A stretch of DNA of 64,000 nt from contig NZ_AP022575.1 in assembly GCF_010730055.1 (NCBI RefSeq), forward strand, positions 1,364,001-1,428,000. Reading direction: 5' to 3'. The position numbers were made by a program, and so were the translations under genes. The DNA is from Mycobacterium shinjukuense. Its GTDB lineage: Bacteria > Actinomycetota > Actinomycetes > Mycobacteriales > Mycobacteriaceae. Positions 25,496 to 33,502 of the stretch are shown piece by piece. The first letter of the stretch is position 1. Each line of letters opens with the position of its first letter. The notes below the pieces were generated by a model. That model was not told the DNA's origin. It worked only from the letters and a program-made list of their open reading frames with translations, and did no database searches.

Positions 25496-26997
25496 AAGAA
25501 AGCCGTGTTGTCGTGTCCGGTGCGCAGCACGGTTCGATCCGGTCGAATGAGCGCGGCCGTGGCACGGCCGCGGCGCAGCCACTTCCCGAGCGCACTGCCG
25601 GGTGAGACGACCAGCACCGCCACTCCGCGCTCCCGCAGCGCGGCTTCCTGGTCCGCGCTGAGCGCGGTGACGGTGATGACGGCGAAGCCGGCACCGATCA
25701 CGTCGTCGAGTCGTTGGCCACCGGGCAGCACCGGGTTCGGGCACAGCGTGCCGGCCAGTTGGCGCGGGCGGCGGGGCCTGCACACCAACGCGGAACGGTG
25801 CAGCGCGGGCGTGGTGGAGTCGACGATCTTGTCGCGCAGGCCGGGGATCAGCCGCAGCCGGGGCAGCACCGCGCGTCGCACGAGGTTGCCGAAGCTACCG
25901 CCGCCGGTCATCGACCAACCGACGCTGAGCGCCAGCCAGATCAGCTTCCGGGTGTGCGGTTTGCGCTCTCGCTGGTAGCTGTCGAGCACCTCCGCCGGCA
26001 GGGCGCCGCTGGCGACCGCGGCGATTTTCCAGGCGAGGTTCATCGCATCACGCAGTCCGGCCCCCATGCCCTGACCGATGAACGGGGGAGTGAGGTGCGC
26101 CGCGTCACCGAGCAGGAAAATGTTGCCGCGGCGCCACCGGTCGGCGATCTGCGCACGGAAGGTGTACTCGGCGACGCGAAGCAGCGTCAGCTCGTGGGCG
26201 GGGATGTCGGCGGTCCACGGTGCGATGAGGGGTCGCAGCGCGGCCAGCGTGCTGAAGTCGTCGGCACGTTCGCCGGCCAGTAACCGAAACTCCCAGCGGT
26301 AGCGTGCCCGCCCGATACGCATGTAGGTGCCGGCGCGAACCGGATCGCATACCTGGTGCACGCCCTCCCACTGGCGCAGGTCGGTATCGGTGGCCACGTC
26401 CACGACCAACCAGCGTTGTTCGAAGTGAAAATCCCGCATGGTGGCGCCAATATGGTTGCGCACCAGGCTGTTCGCGCCGTCGCACCCCAGCAGGTAGTCG
26501 GCGGTGACGTGGTGAACGTGGCCGTCGGATTTGTCGGTGAAGGTGATGCACACCCGCGCCCCGTCCTCGGAAATCCTGGTAACCTCGGCGTTTCCGCGCA
26601 ACTCGGCCAATGGGTAGCGCTTGAGGTTCGTCCGCAGCAGGGCCTCCAGTTCCGGCTGGTCGAACATGTTTGCCTGCGGGAAGCCGTGGATGCTGCGGGC
26701 CGGGTCCCGGTAGAATTCGGCCAGGACCCGAAATCGGTGGGATCGGTTGTCGAGCAGCCGCAGTCCAAGCGTGGGTCGCGAGATCGCGGCGAACTCGTCG
26801 GCGATGCCGAGACGAGCGATGATGCGGTGGATTTCGTCGTCCAGATGAACGGCGCGGGGCTGCGGATACACCCCGGGCCAGCGGTCTAGGACCAGGCACC
26901 CGACGCCGTACTGGGCCAGCAGCGTGGCCGCGGTGATGCCGGTCGGCCCGGCGCCGACGATGACGACGGGCACCTGCGGGATCTGGTTGGTGTTCAC
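25414..26997 (-). CDS. FAD-dependent aromatic-ring monooxygenase (MhpA-like)
   Basis: This class A flavoprotein hydroxylase of 527 residues resembles 3-(3-hydroxyphenyl)propionate hydroxylase. It has the N-terminal dinucleotide fold VGAGPTGITAATLL, the DG motif GCDGANSLVR near residue 175, and the FAD-ribityl GDAAHLTPPFIGQGMGAGLRDAMNLAWKI. The C-terminal thioredoxin-like tail is also typical. The GTG start overlaps the stop of the hydrolase gene in GTGA. Together with the next two genes it forms an operon for hydroxylation, ring cleavage and hydrolysis of an aromatic compound. Its 3' end overlaps the convergent vapC. Confidence 0.88.
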   Translation of the reverse strand: MNTNQIPQVPVVIVGAGPTGITAATLLAQYGVGCLVLDRWPGVYPQPRAVHLDDEIHRIIARLGIADEFAAISRPTLGLRLLDNRSHRFRVLAEFYRDPARSIHGFPQANMFDQPELEALLRTNLKRYPLAELRGNAEVTRISEDGARVCITFTDKSDGHVHHVTADYLLGCDGANSLVRNHIGATMRDFHFEQRWLVVDVATDTDLRQWEGVHQVCDPVRAGTYMRIGRARYRWEFRLLAGERADDFSTLAALRPLIAPWTADIPAHELTLLRVAEYTFRAQIADRWRRGNIFLLGDAAHLTPPFIGQGMGAGLRDAMNLAWKIAAVASGALPAEVLDSYQRERKPHTRKLIWLALSVGWSMTGGGSFGNLVRRAVLPRLRLIPGLRDKIVDSTTPALHRSALVCRPRRPRQLAGTLCPNPVLPGGQRLDDVIGAGFAVITVTALSADQEAALRERGVAVLVVSPGSALGKWLRRGRATAALIRPDRTVLRTGHDNTAFFHPDGVFAPGATTVIRRAAAASPRRPS

Positions 26998-27944
26998 GCG
27001 TAGCGCACGGCGGTGCGCTGGGTTCCCAGGTCGATGGCCCCGTCGTCGGTGGCTACCGACGCTTGCACGATGTCACCGTGCCGCAGGTATTTCGGATTGC
27101 CGGCTTGACGTTTGAAGTACGCCTTCCATTTGATGGCTGGCGGCAACAGGTTTCCGATGAGCTCCAGCGCCTTGGGCGGAGCGCTCAGCGCGGTGCCGGC
27201 CGGCGTGCCGGTGAGCACCAGGTCACCGGCGGCGAGCTCCTGAAATTGCGTCAGCGCCTGCAGCGCCGGTAGCGGCCGATACAGCATGTCGCCCTCGACC
27301 AGTGCGTTTTGCCGCTCGGTGTCGTTGACGCTCAGGCGAAGTCGCAAATCGCCGAAGCGCTTGAGTTCGTCGGCTCCGAGCAGCACCAGCTTCGGCCCGA
27401 GAGGGGTGAATGTCGGGTAGGACTTGGCTTCGTAGAACTGGGTTTGGGGGAGCTGGATGTCGCGCGCCGACACGTCGTTGGCGACGACCAGACCGGCGAT
27501 GACGTCGGCAAGGTCCGCGTCGGAGATGGTGGTGCCGACCGGGATTGCGCGTCCGATCACCAACCCGATTTCGACCTCATAGTCGAGCAGTTGGACATGG
27601 GCCGGTTTGACGATGTCGTCGAACGGCCCACCGATCGACGCGGACGCCTTGCGGAAGAAGGTGAGTGGAACCGAGGTCGGGTCCATGCCGGCATCCTTGA
27701 CATGCGATCGAAAGTTGGTCATTTGCGCCACCACCCGGCACGGCCGGGTGACCGGCGAGATCAACCGCAAGCTTTCGACGGCCACGGAGCCGGCCCCGGT
27801 GTCGGCCTTGCCCGCGGCGGCCTCGATCGCGGCCCGGTCGGCCAGCAACTGGGCGGTGGTGGTCGCGGTGGTGGCGATCTTGGCTGCGCCGGTGGGGTTC
27901 TCGACCCACCAGCCCTCGGCGGTGTGCAGTATGGAGATTGTCAC
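26994..27944 (-). CDS. Fumarylacetoacetate hydrolase-family protein
   Basis: This 316-residue FAH-fold enzyme hydrolyses or hydrates a C-C bond in ring-cleavage products (FAH, HpcG/MhpD-like). The family core is visible: LLDYEVEIGLVIGR, DVIAGLVVANDVSARDIQ, KSYPTFTPLGP, and AAGDLVLTGTPAGTA with LRHGDIVQASV. The acidic metal ligands fall in DYEVEIG. I chose the GTG at 27944 (VTISILHT), which overlaps the dioxygenase stop by 4 bases; the open frame upstream is spurious. It is the middle gene of the catabolic operon. Confidence 0.88.
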   Translation of the reverse strand: MTISILHTAEGWWVENPTGAAKIATTATTTAQLLADRAAIEAAAGKADTGAGSVAVESLRLISPVTRPCRVVAQMTNFRSHVKDAGMDPTSVPLTFFRKASASIGGPFDDIVKPAHVQLLDYEVEIGLVIGRAIPVGTTISDADLADVIAGLVVANDVSARDIQLPQTQFYEAKSYPTFTPLGPKLVLLGADELKRFGDLRLRLSVNDTERQNALVEGDMLYRPLPALQALTQFQELAAGDLVLTGTPAGTALSAPPKALELIGNLLPPAIKWKAYFKRQAGNPKYLRHGDIVQASVATDDGAIDLGTQRTAVRYA

Positions 27945-29077
27945 AGGGTGGGTACCTTCACTAGGCCGATCAGGCGGTTGATATCGAACTCGTTGCTGGC
28001 GCGCAGCGCGGTGATCATCGAAACCAGTTCGCGGCAGGCCGATTTCGGGGCAATACCGAGAAAGTCTGTGGTTGCCGGCGGTCCCCACTGGGCCAGCCCG
28101 GATGCGGTCAACGGTGCCCAGCCGGGTTCGAGGGTGTTGTCGAACATGTCGCCGTCGGTGAAGTGCTCGACCAAGAAGCCGTCGGGATCGCGCCAGTAGT
28201 CGAAGATCTGGCTGCCCTGAGTGTGGCGGCCGATTCCCCAGGATCGGAAATAGCCGCTTTCCCTGAGGTATTCGCCGCCGGCCGCCAGCGCGTCGAGGTC
28301 GCTGACCTGGTACGCCGAGTGCACGTAGCGGTTGGCCGGGCCGAGCGCCAGCGCCAGTGTGTGGTGATCGGCGGGGGTGGCCCCGCGATCGCAGCGGATG
28401 AAACCCATCGTCGGCCCCCGTCGGCGCTGGCCGGGAAAGAACAGGAAGTCGCTGACGATCATCCCGAGGTTGTCCAGATACCAGTTCAGCGCCTGCTGGT
28501 ACCTCGTCGACTGCAGCACCAGGTGACCGAGGCGCTGTACCCGCGCGGGTGCCCGTGGGGGGCGCTGAGTCGCGTTGGCGCGCCGCAGGTCATGTCCGAC
28601 GTTGACCGCGTGCGGCCGTTGCCCCGGCAGCTCCGGCAGCTCGTTCATGCCGGCGACCACGCGCACCGGGATGCCGCTGGGGTCCACCAGGTCGACCGAC
28701 ACACCGCCGATGGCCTCCGGCAGCGGGCGCACGCTACCGCCGGTCTTGTCGGCCAGTCGCAGCACGTCGACCTCGTCGCAGGCCCGGTATGCCACCGCGC
28801 TGAATCGGGTGCGTGGGCCGCGATGCACGATGACACAGGGCGCTCCGGCATCGGTGCCGCGCAACTGAAGCTCATCGGGACCGCGGTGTGCCGTCTGGAA
28901 ACCGAAGGCCCGGGCAAACGCCTCGGTGCGGGTCAGATCCGGCTTCTCGAACTCCAGCCAGGCAATGTCGGCGACTTTGATCACCGGGTTGCGCGACCGG
29001 CCGGGGTGTTCGCCCGGTCGGGCACCTCGCTCGCTGTGCAGGTCCTTGTGGGTGCCGATCACCGAGTCCACCACCAT
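27941..29077 (-). CDS. Extradiol dioxygenase, vicinal-oxygen-chelate (glyoxalase) family
   Basis: This type I extradiol dioxygenase has two VOC domains in about 378 residues. Fe-ligand candidates are His in RLGHLVLQS, His in DHHTLALALG and Glu in DGFLVEHFTDGD. It should open a catechol ring next to the two hydroxyls. The ATG at 29077 directly abuts a GGGGAG, so one of the GTG codons just inside may be the real start; homologues usually begin near VIKVADIAWLEF (GTG at 28984). It is the first gene of the operon, with a clear palindrome 13 bp upstream. Confidence 0.85.
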   Translation of the reverse strand: MVVDSVIGTHKDLHSERGARPGEHPGRSRNPVIKVADIAWLEFEKPDLTRTEAFARAFGFQTAHRGPDELQLRGTDAGAPCVIVHRGPRTRFSAVAYRACDEVDVLRLADKTGGSVRPLPEAIGGVSVDLVDPSGIPVRVVAGMNELPELPGQRPHAVNVGHDLRRANATQRPPRAPARVQRLGHLVLQSTRYQQALNWYLDNLGMIVSDFLFFPGQRRRGPTMGFIRCDRGATPADHHTLALALGPANRYVHSAYQVSDLDALAAGGEYLRESGYFRSWGIGRHTQGSQIFDYWRDPDGFLVEHFTDGDMFDNTLEPGWAPLTASGLAQWGPPATTDFLGIAPKSACRELVSMITALRASNEFDINRLIGLVKVPTL

Positions 29078-29090
29078 CTCCCCAGTTAAC

Positions 29091-29104
29091 TGACGAAATC
29101 GTCA
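29091..29104. promoter_or_regulatory. TGACGA-AA-TCGTCA palindrome, likely operator of the catabolic operon
   Basis: A 6-2-6 inverted repeat with perfect arms lies just upstream of the dioxygenase start, in an AT-rich promoter-like stretch. It could bind a GntR- or TetR-type repressor; no such regulator gene is adjacent. Confidence 0.5.
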
Positions 29105-29195
29105 CATAAGACGTATAGTTCAGTCAAGTATTTCTGATGAAATCCTCAGAAGTGATGACTTTAGCCAGCTCACGCCAGCGATGTGCGGGCAACGT

Positions 29196-30530
29196 TTATC
29201 GCAACCCAGACGTGGAATCGACCGACCGCTCGGTGGCCTCGGTGGGCCGGCACGCCACCAGAACCAGCCCGGCCGCGAAAAGCAGCGCGGTCGGCCACGG
29301 GAAATCCCCGGACGGAGCGAAGCCCGCACCGGCGATCGACGAGAGGGAGTATGCCGCCAGCGCGGCACCGAACAGCAAGACCGGTTCGGCCCAGCGGTCT
29401 GTCAGCGGGAGCCGAATCATGGGCAATGGCGCCACGAAAAAGCGCCGTAGCCACCACAACAACGCTAGCTCGACCGCCGTCACCAGGCTCAGGATGACCT
29501 CCCACTCCAACCGGGCCAGCCACCACGCCGCGGTTCCTTGCTCCGGTTGCGGCAACAGCCCGGTCGGGTACCCGACGACCGCTACGATCACGACGGGAAC
29601 CATGTGCCATAGGTACAGGGCCATCACGTTGGTGTTGGTGACGGACAGCATGCGCCGCACGCGTGGCCAGCGCAGCGCTCGGTTGAGTGTGGGTGCGAGC
29701 GCCACCGCGACCCCGGCCTGCGTACAGCCGAACGCGACCATCGCCAACGACGGCGGTGTCGTGTTCTGCACCGGGTGGCCGGGAACGCCGATCATGCTGA
29801 CCGGGTAGGGGCCCAGCCAGATCAGCATCGCCAACGCGACCGCCGATCCGGCCGCCAGCAGCAGCGGTCTGCGACCCGCCAACGACCCTTCGTGCCAGGC
29901 GATTCCGAGCTGATGGAGCATCCCCCAGCACAGCAGGTAGTTGAGCCAGCCGAGGTGCGGTATGTGGGCCGCGATCGAAGCCGCGTCCACCATCGCTACT
30001 CCGGCCGCCAGCGCCGTCGGTACCACGAGTCCCCAATGGTGTTGCGCGGCAATCGCAATGGGCGTCAGAGAGACCACCACGAGGTAGACCGCGAGGAACC
30101 ACAAGTGCATCGCCACCGCCCACCCGGCATACTGCAGCACGGAGCCGGCCACGCCGCAGGCCCGCAGCGCCACCACACTTGCCGAGATCAGCCCGACGTA
30201 CACCGCCGTCGGTCCCAGCACCCGCGCCAGTCGATGCCGCAGCCAGGCCTGCCGCGATACACCGCCGGCGTCGTGACGGTGTGCCCACGACACCGCCCCG
30301 ACGTAGCCGGCCACCAGGAAGAACACCGGGACCGCCTGGAAAGGCCAGGTCAGCCATTGCGTCCAGGGCTGGTCGACCAGCGGGTTTTGCCGGCCGAACC
30401 GTCCGTCGTGATAGGTTACCGACCCGGCCAGCCAATGCCCCAGCACAATAAGGACCACGCCCGAGACCCGGTAGTAGTCGACCGCGAGATCGCGGACCGG
30501 TCGAGCGGTGCCTGCCTTGTCCCCGGGCAT
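29196..30530 (-). CDS. Acyltransferase 3 family membrane protein
   Basis: This 444-residue integral membrane protein has about ten hydrophobic helices. It shows the family pattern: LAVDYYRVSGVVLIVLGHWLAG near the N-terminus with the conserved His, VFFLVAGYVGAVSW, LWFLAVYLVVVSL, and a C-terminal helix with NVMALYLWHMVPV. The family transfers acyl groups to sugars or lipids at the membrane. The ATG (30530) overlaps the thioesterase stop (TGATG). It is the last gene of a three-gene operon with the thioesterase and a flavoprotein. Confidence 0.85.
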   Translation of the reverse strand: MPGDKAGTARPVRDLAVDYYRVSGVVLIVLGHWLAGSVTYHDGRFGRQNPLVDQPWTQWLTWPFQAVPVFFLVAGYVGAVSWAHRHDAGGVSRQAWLRHRLARVLGPTAVYVGLISASVVALRACGVAGSVLQYAGWAVAMHLWFLAVYLVVVSLTPIAIAAQHHWGLVVPTALAAGVAMVDAASIAAHIPHLGWLNYLLCWGMLHQLGIAWHEGSLAGRRPLLLAAGSAVALAMLIWLGPYPVSMIGVPGHPVQNTTPPSLAMVAFGCTQAGVAVALAPTLNRALRWPRVRRMLSVTNTNVMALYLWHMVPVVIVAVVGYPTGLLPQPEQGTAAWWLARLEWEVILSLVTAVELALLWWLRRFFVAPLPMIRLPLTDRWAEPVLLFGAALAAYSLSSIAGAGFAPSGDFPWPTALLFAAGLVLVACRPTEATERSVDSTSGLR

Positions 30531-31285
30531 CAAATCTTGCGCACCAAAGCGGCCGCGCGCACGTCGTTGCCGACGACGAAGTGCATCCGGACGCGGTCGT
30601 CGCGCTGGTCGGCACGAATCACGACCGGTTCGTCAAACCTGATGGGGCTGCGGTACTCCAGTACGGCGCGATGAGGCGCTGCCGCCAAGGCCGGCATCTG
30701 GCTGAGGATCTCGAGCACGCCTTGCCAGTAGATGGTGTTGTTGACATGCTCAAAATGATCAATATCCGTGCGCCGCAGCGGAAATGGTGTTTCGGTGCCA
30801 TTGGTGATCGGCTCGGTGAGCCAGGGGCGCCACCTGAGCCGGTGGTTGTCGGTGGTGCTGCCGAAACGTGCGATGCAGTCGTCGGTGAGACGAGACGGCG
30901 TCAAGGTGTCCTTGTTCATGCAGATCCAGAAGCCTTCGGTTTCGATTCGTCCGCCGTGCGAACCCGCCAGTTGAACACGCATGTTGCACCATCGGGTGGA
31001 AAGCGCTGCGCACCAACGGCGGAAGGTGATGTCGTTGGGTATTTCGATGGGTTCGAGGACGTCGATCACGGTGCGCAGCACGATCCAATGGGGATGGACT
31101 TCGGCCAGTCCGGCATCGGCGAGGTGCTCGGCGCCGACTTCTTGGACATAGCGAGCGACACCGTCCAGGCGTAGCCTCTTGTGCTCGTCGATATCGGTTG
31201 TGGCCAACCGCCAGCCTGTTTGGTAGACGTACCCCGAGCTGGGCGGCTCGGCAAGGGGCACGTCGACGTCGGCGTCGTGGGGCAC
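30530..31285 (-). CDS. Acyl-ACP thioesterase-like protein (FatA type)
   Basis: This double hot-dog protein of 251 residues resembles plant FatA/FatB and mycobacterial Rv2001 (GWRLATTDIDEHKRLRLDGVARYVQE; PFPLRRTDIDHFEHVNNTIYWQGVLE, with the N/H pair of the second hot-dog). It should release fatty acids from acyl carrier protein or CoA. I chose the GTG at 31285 because AAAGGAGAGG ends 3 bases before it; the GTG at 31309 would put that SD inside the gene. It starts 10 bp after the flavoprotein stop. Confidence 0.82.
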   Translation of the reverse strand: MPHDADVDVPLAEPPSSGYVYQTGWRLATTDIDEHKRLRLDGVARYVQEVGAEHLADAGLAEVHPHWIVLRTVIDVLEPIEIPNDITFRRWCAALSTRWCNMRVQLAGSHGGRIETEGFWICMNKDTLTPSRLTDDCIARFGSTTDNHRLRWRPWLTEPITNGTETPFPLRRTDIDHFEHVNNTIYWQGVLEILSQMPALAAAPHRAVLEYRSPIRFDEPVVIRADQRDDRVRMHFVVGNDVRAAALVRKI

Positions 31286-31295
31286 GGCCTCTCCT

Positions 31296-32693
31296 TTACC
31301 CGTCGGCACGGTGATCGCCGAGCAGCTTCTCCAGTTTGTCGCTGGCGCTATTGAGTTTCGATTGGAACATCGACACCACCCGTTCGCGCACCCGCGGCTT
31401 GTGGGACAGCGGTGGGAGCAGTCCGGCGAGCAGGTTCAGCCGCGCCGAGCTGAGCCAGTCCGTCAGGTCGGGATCGGCTAGCCAGCGCGCGAAGTTACAC
31501 AGGTCGGAGTGCGTCAGTCGCATCCAGTCCAGGTCGCGGTCGGGGTGCGGGATCGGTGTGCAGAGTTCGTTTTTCACGCCGTCGGTGTCGTAGGCGAGTT
31601 CGACGTGGGCGATGAACGCGGCGCTGAACACCTGTTGGCATCCGCGCACCGCCTGCAGGGTCAGCCGATCGCCGTCGAAAACCGGCTTCGCCGGACGTTG
31701 CGGCGCCCCGTCGGCGGTGCAGTCGATGTACAGGGCCGACGGTGAGGAGTTGATCGATCCGCCGTCGAGCACGATTGTGGTGGGCTCGATGTGCTGCACG
31801 TGCCCAAGCCGCACCACATCGTCGATTTGGCGCAGTTGGTCGTATTCGGGCTGTGACACCGTCGCGCAGCGATACATGGTCGGACGTATCGCGGGGTCCA
31901 GGCGCAGTAACGTGCCGGCGGCCTCGAGCCGGGCGAACAGATCGTCGATCGACGTTGCGGCGTCGATGGCCTCGAGCGTGGCACCGTAGCTGTCCCGGAA
32001 CTGCTTGATGAACGCCGGCCCGGGCTGCAACGTCGCCCGGTCGATCAGCCAGGAATCGCGCGGCCTGATCCACGTCAGCCTCCTCGGGCCAATGCCGTTT
32101 CGCAGCAACCACAGGCAGACGTCCATGCCGGTCTTGCCGGCACCGACGACCACGTACCGGTCCCGCGTGGTGAACTTCGGTAGTTCGTTGGGCGCGATGC
32201 AATCGATGCCCGGTGCCACCGAGTACGGCGCGGGCCGCATGGACGGCACGACGGCGCGCAAATAGGTGGCATCGACGATCCGCCGCTGGACGGTGACGGC
32301 GTAGTCCGCGCCCCCGAGCGTGCGGAACCGGCCGTCGCCGAGATACTCGCTCATCGGGAAGTACTCCACCCGCCCGGTGGGAAGAAACTGCTGCTGCATG
32401 ACGGCGTCGAAATAGGCGCATATCTCCCCGACGGGAGCGAGTTCGTTCAGTCCGCGATTCCAGCCGACGGCGTCAATGGTGTTGTTGCCCAACGGTCTTG
32501 AGTTGACGCCGTAGTATGCCGACGGCTGGTGGAGTCGCACGAACGGGTAGGCGGTGGTCCAGTGTCCACCCGGCTGGTGCGCTCGGTCGACGATCACCAC
32601 ACGCGCCTCGGATTCGGTGATGAGCGTATCGGTAAACGCCATACCCATGGCTCCGGCACCGACCACCAGATAGTCGGCGTCGATGGCTTTCAT
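31296..32693 (-). CDS. FAD/NAD(P)-binding oxidoreductase (flavin monooxygenase-like)
   Basis: This 465-residue flavoprotein has two dinucleotide folds: YLVVGAGAMGMAF at the N-terminus and YVVVGAGKTGMDVCLWLL near residue 180. This arrangement resembles NADPH-dependent flavin monooxygenases. The canonical Baeyer-Villiger signature is not evident, so the chemistry is uncertain. The ATG at 32693 has GAGGG just upstream, whereas the extended frame has no similarity. It heads an operon with an acyl-ACP thioesterase and a membrane acyltransferase, suggesting modification and transfer of an acyl chain. It diverges from cmtR. Confidence 0.8.
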   Translation of the reverse strand: MKAIDADYLVVGAGAMGMAFTDTLITESEARVVIVDRAHQPGGHWTTAYPFVRLHQPSAYYGVNSRPLGNNTIDAVGWNRGLNELAPVGEICAYFDAVMQQQFLPTGRVEYFPMSEYLGDGRFRTLGGADYAVTVQRRIVDATYLRAVVPSMRPAPYSVAPGIDCIAPNELPKFTTRDRYVVVGAGKTGMDVCLWLLRNGIGPRRLTWIRPRDSWLIDRATLQPGPAFIKQFRDSYGATLEAIDAATSIDDLFARLEAAGTLLRLDPAIRPTMYRCATVSQPEYDQLRQIDDVVRLGHVQHIEPTTIVLDGGSINSSPSALYIDCTADGAPQRPAKPVFDGDRLTLQAVRGCQQVFSAAFIAHVELAYDTDGVKNELCTPIPHPDRDLDWMRLTHSDLCNFARWLADPDLTDWLSSARLNLLAGLLPPLSHKPRVRERVVSMFQSKLNSASDKLEKLLGDHRADG

Positions 32694-32824
32694 GGCCCTC
32701 CCTGTGCACCCGCTTCGGTGAACGACTGTTGCGCCACGATAGCGCCTGACCGGGTCGGCGGCGCGCGTGCCGGTCCGCGGTCCGGCGCGAAACAATTCAG
32801 CTCTTGCTGTTATATCAGTCTCAG

Positions 32825-32832
32825 CTGTACAG
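32825..32832. promoter_or_regulatory. CTGTACAG palindrome upstream of cmtR, probable CmtR operator
   Basis: A perfect 8-bp palindrome lies 8 bp before the cmtR start, beside TATATCAG, which may serve as a -10 region. CmtR of M. tuberculosis binds its own promoter in this position and releases on Cd or Pb. The exact operator limits are not determined. Confidence 0.5.
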
Positions 32833-32840
32833 TTTTATTT

Positions 32841-33209
32841 ATGCTGACGTGTGAGACCCGGGAATCGGCACTGGCACGGCTGGGCCGGGCGTTGGCCGAT
32901 CCGACGCGCTGCCGGATCCTGGTGGCGCTGCTCGATGGGGTGTGCTATCCGGGCCAGCTGGCTTCCCACCTCGGGTTGACGCGCTCCAACGTGTCCAACC
33001 ACCTGTCCTGCCTGCGGGGCTGTGGGCTGGTGATCGCTACCTATGAGGGCCGGCAGGTCCGGTACGCGCTGGCCGACAGTCACCTGGCCCGTGCCCTGGG
33101 GGAGTTGGTCCAGGTCGTCTTGGCGGTGGATACCGACCAACCCTGCGTCACCGAGCACGCGACGTCGGAGGCGCTCGTGACCACAGCCGATCAGAACAGG
33201 AGGAGTTGA
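32841..33209 (+). CDS. cmtR: Cd/Pb-sensing ArsR/SmtB repressor CmtR
   Basis: This 122-residue repressor is nearly identical to M. tuberculosis CmtR as I recall it. The metal-sensing cysteines are present: Cys57 and Cys61 in NHLSCLRGCGLV and Cys102 in DTDQPCV. In the absence of metal it represses its operon; Cd or Pb binding releases it. The ATG at 32841 is the family start. It is followed by a DUF1490 gene and ctpG, as in Rv1994c-Rv1992c. Confidence 0.95.
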   Translation: MLTCETRESALARLGRALADPTRCRILVALLDGVCYPGQLASHLGLTRSNVSNHLSCLRGCGLVIATYEGRQVRYALADSHLARALGELVQVVLAVDTDQPCVTEHATSEALVTTADQNRRS

Positions 33210-33211
33210 CA

Positions 33212-33502
33212 GTGGTTTCCCATGCGCTTTTGGTGAAGGCGGCCGGCACGGTAGCGACCGGGCTGGTCGGGGTGACTGCCTATCAAGCGCTGCGCACGGC
33301 GGTCGGCACGGCTCCCGTTCGGCGAGCCGCGGTAACCGCGACGGAATGGGGTCTGCGCGGAACCCGGGGCGCGGCGGTGGCGGCCGAGTCGGCCCGGCTG
33401 AAAATCGCTGACGTGGTTGCCGAGGCTCGCGAACGCATCGGTGAAGACGCCTGGCAGTCGGCCCCGACCGCGACCACCGAGGCAGCCGATGTTGACCGCT
33501 GA
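33212..33502 (+). CDS. DUF1490-family protein (Rv1993c homologue)
   Basis: This small protein of 96 residues has a hydrophobic N-terminus (ALLVKAAGTVATGLVGVTAYQAL) followed by an Ala/Arg-rich helix. In mycobacteria it accompanies P-type ATPases of this class and is thought to act in metal handling or as a chaperone. AGGAGG (33198-33203) gives good spacing to the GTG at 33212. It overlaps the ctpG start by 14 bases. Confidence 0.85.
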   Translation: MVSHALLVKAAGTVATGLVGVTAYQALRTAVGTAPVRRAAVTATEWGLRGTRGAAVAAESARLKIADVVAEARERIGEDAWQSAPTATTEAADVDR

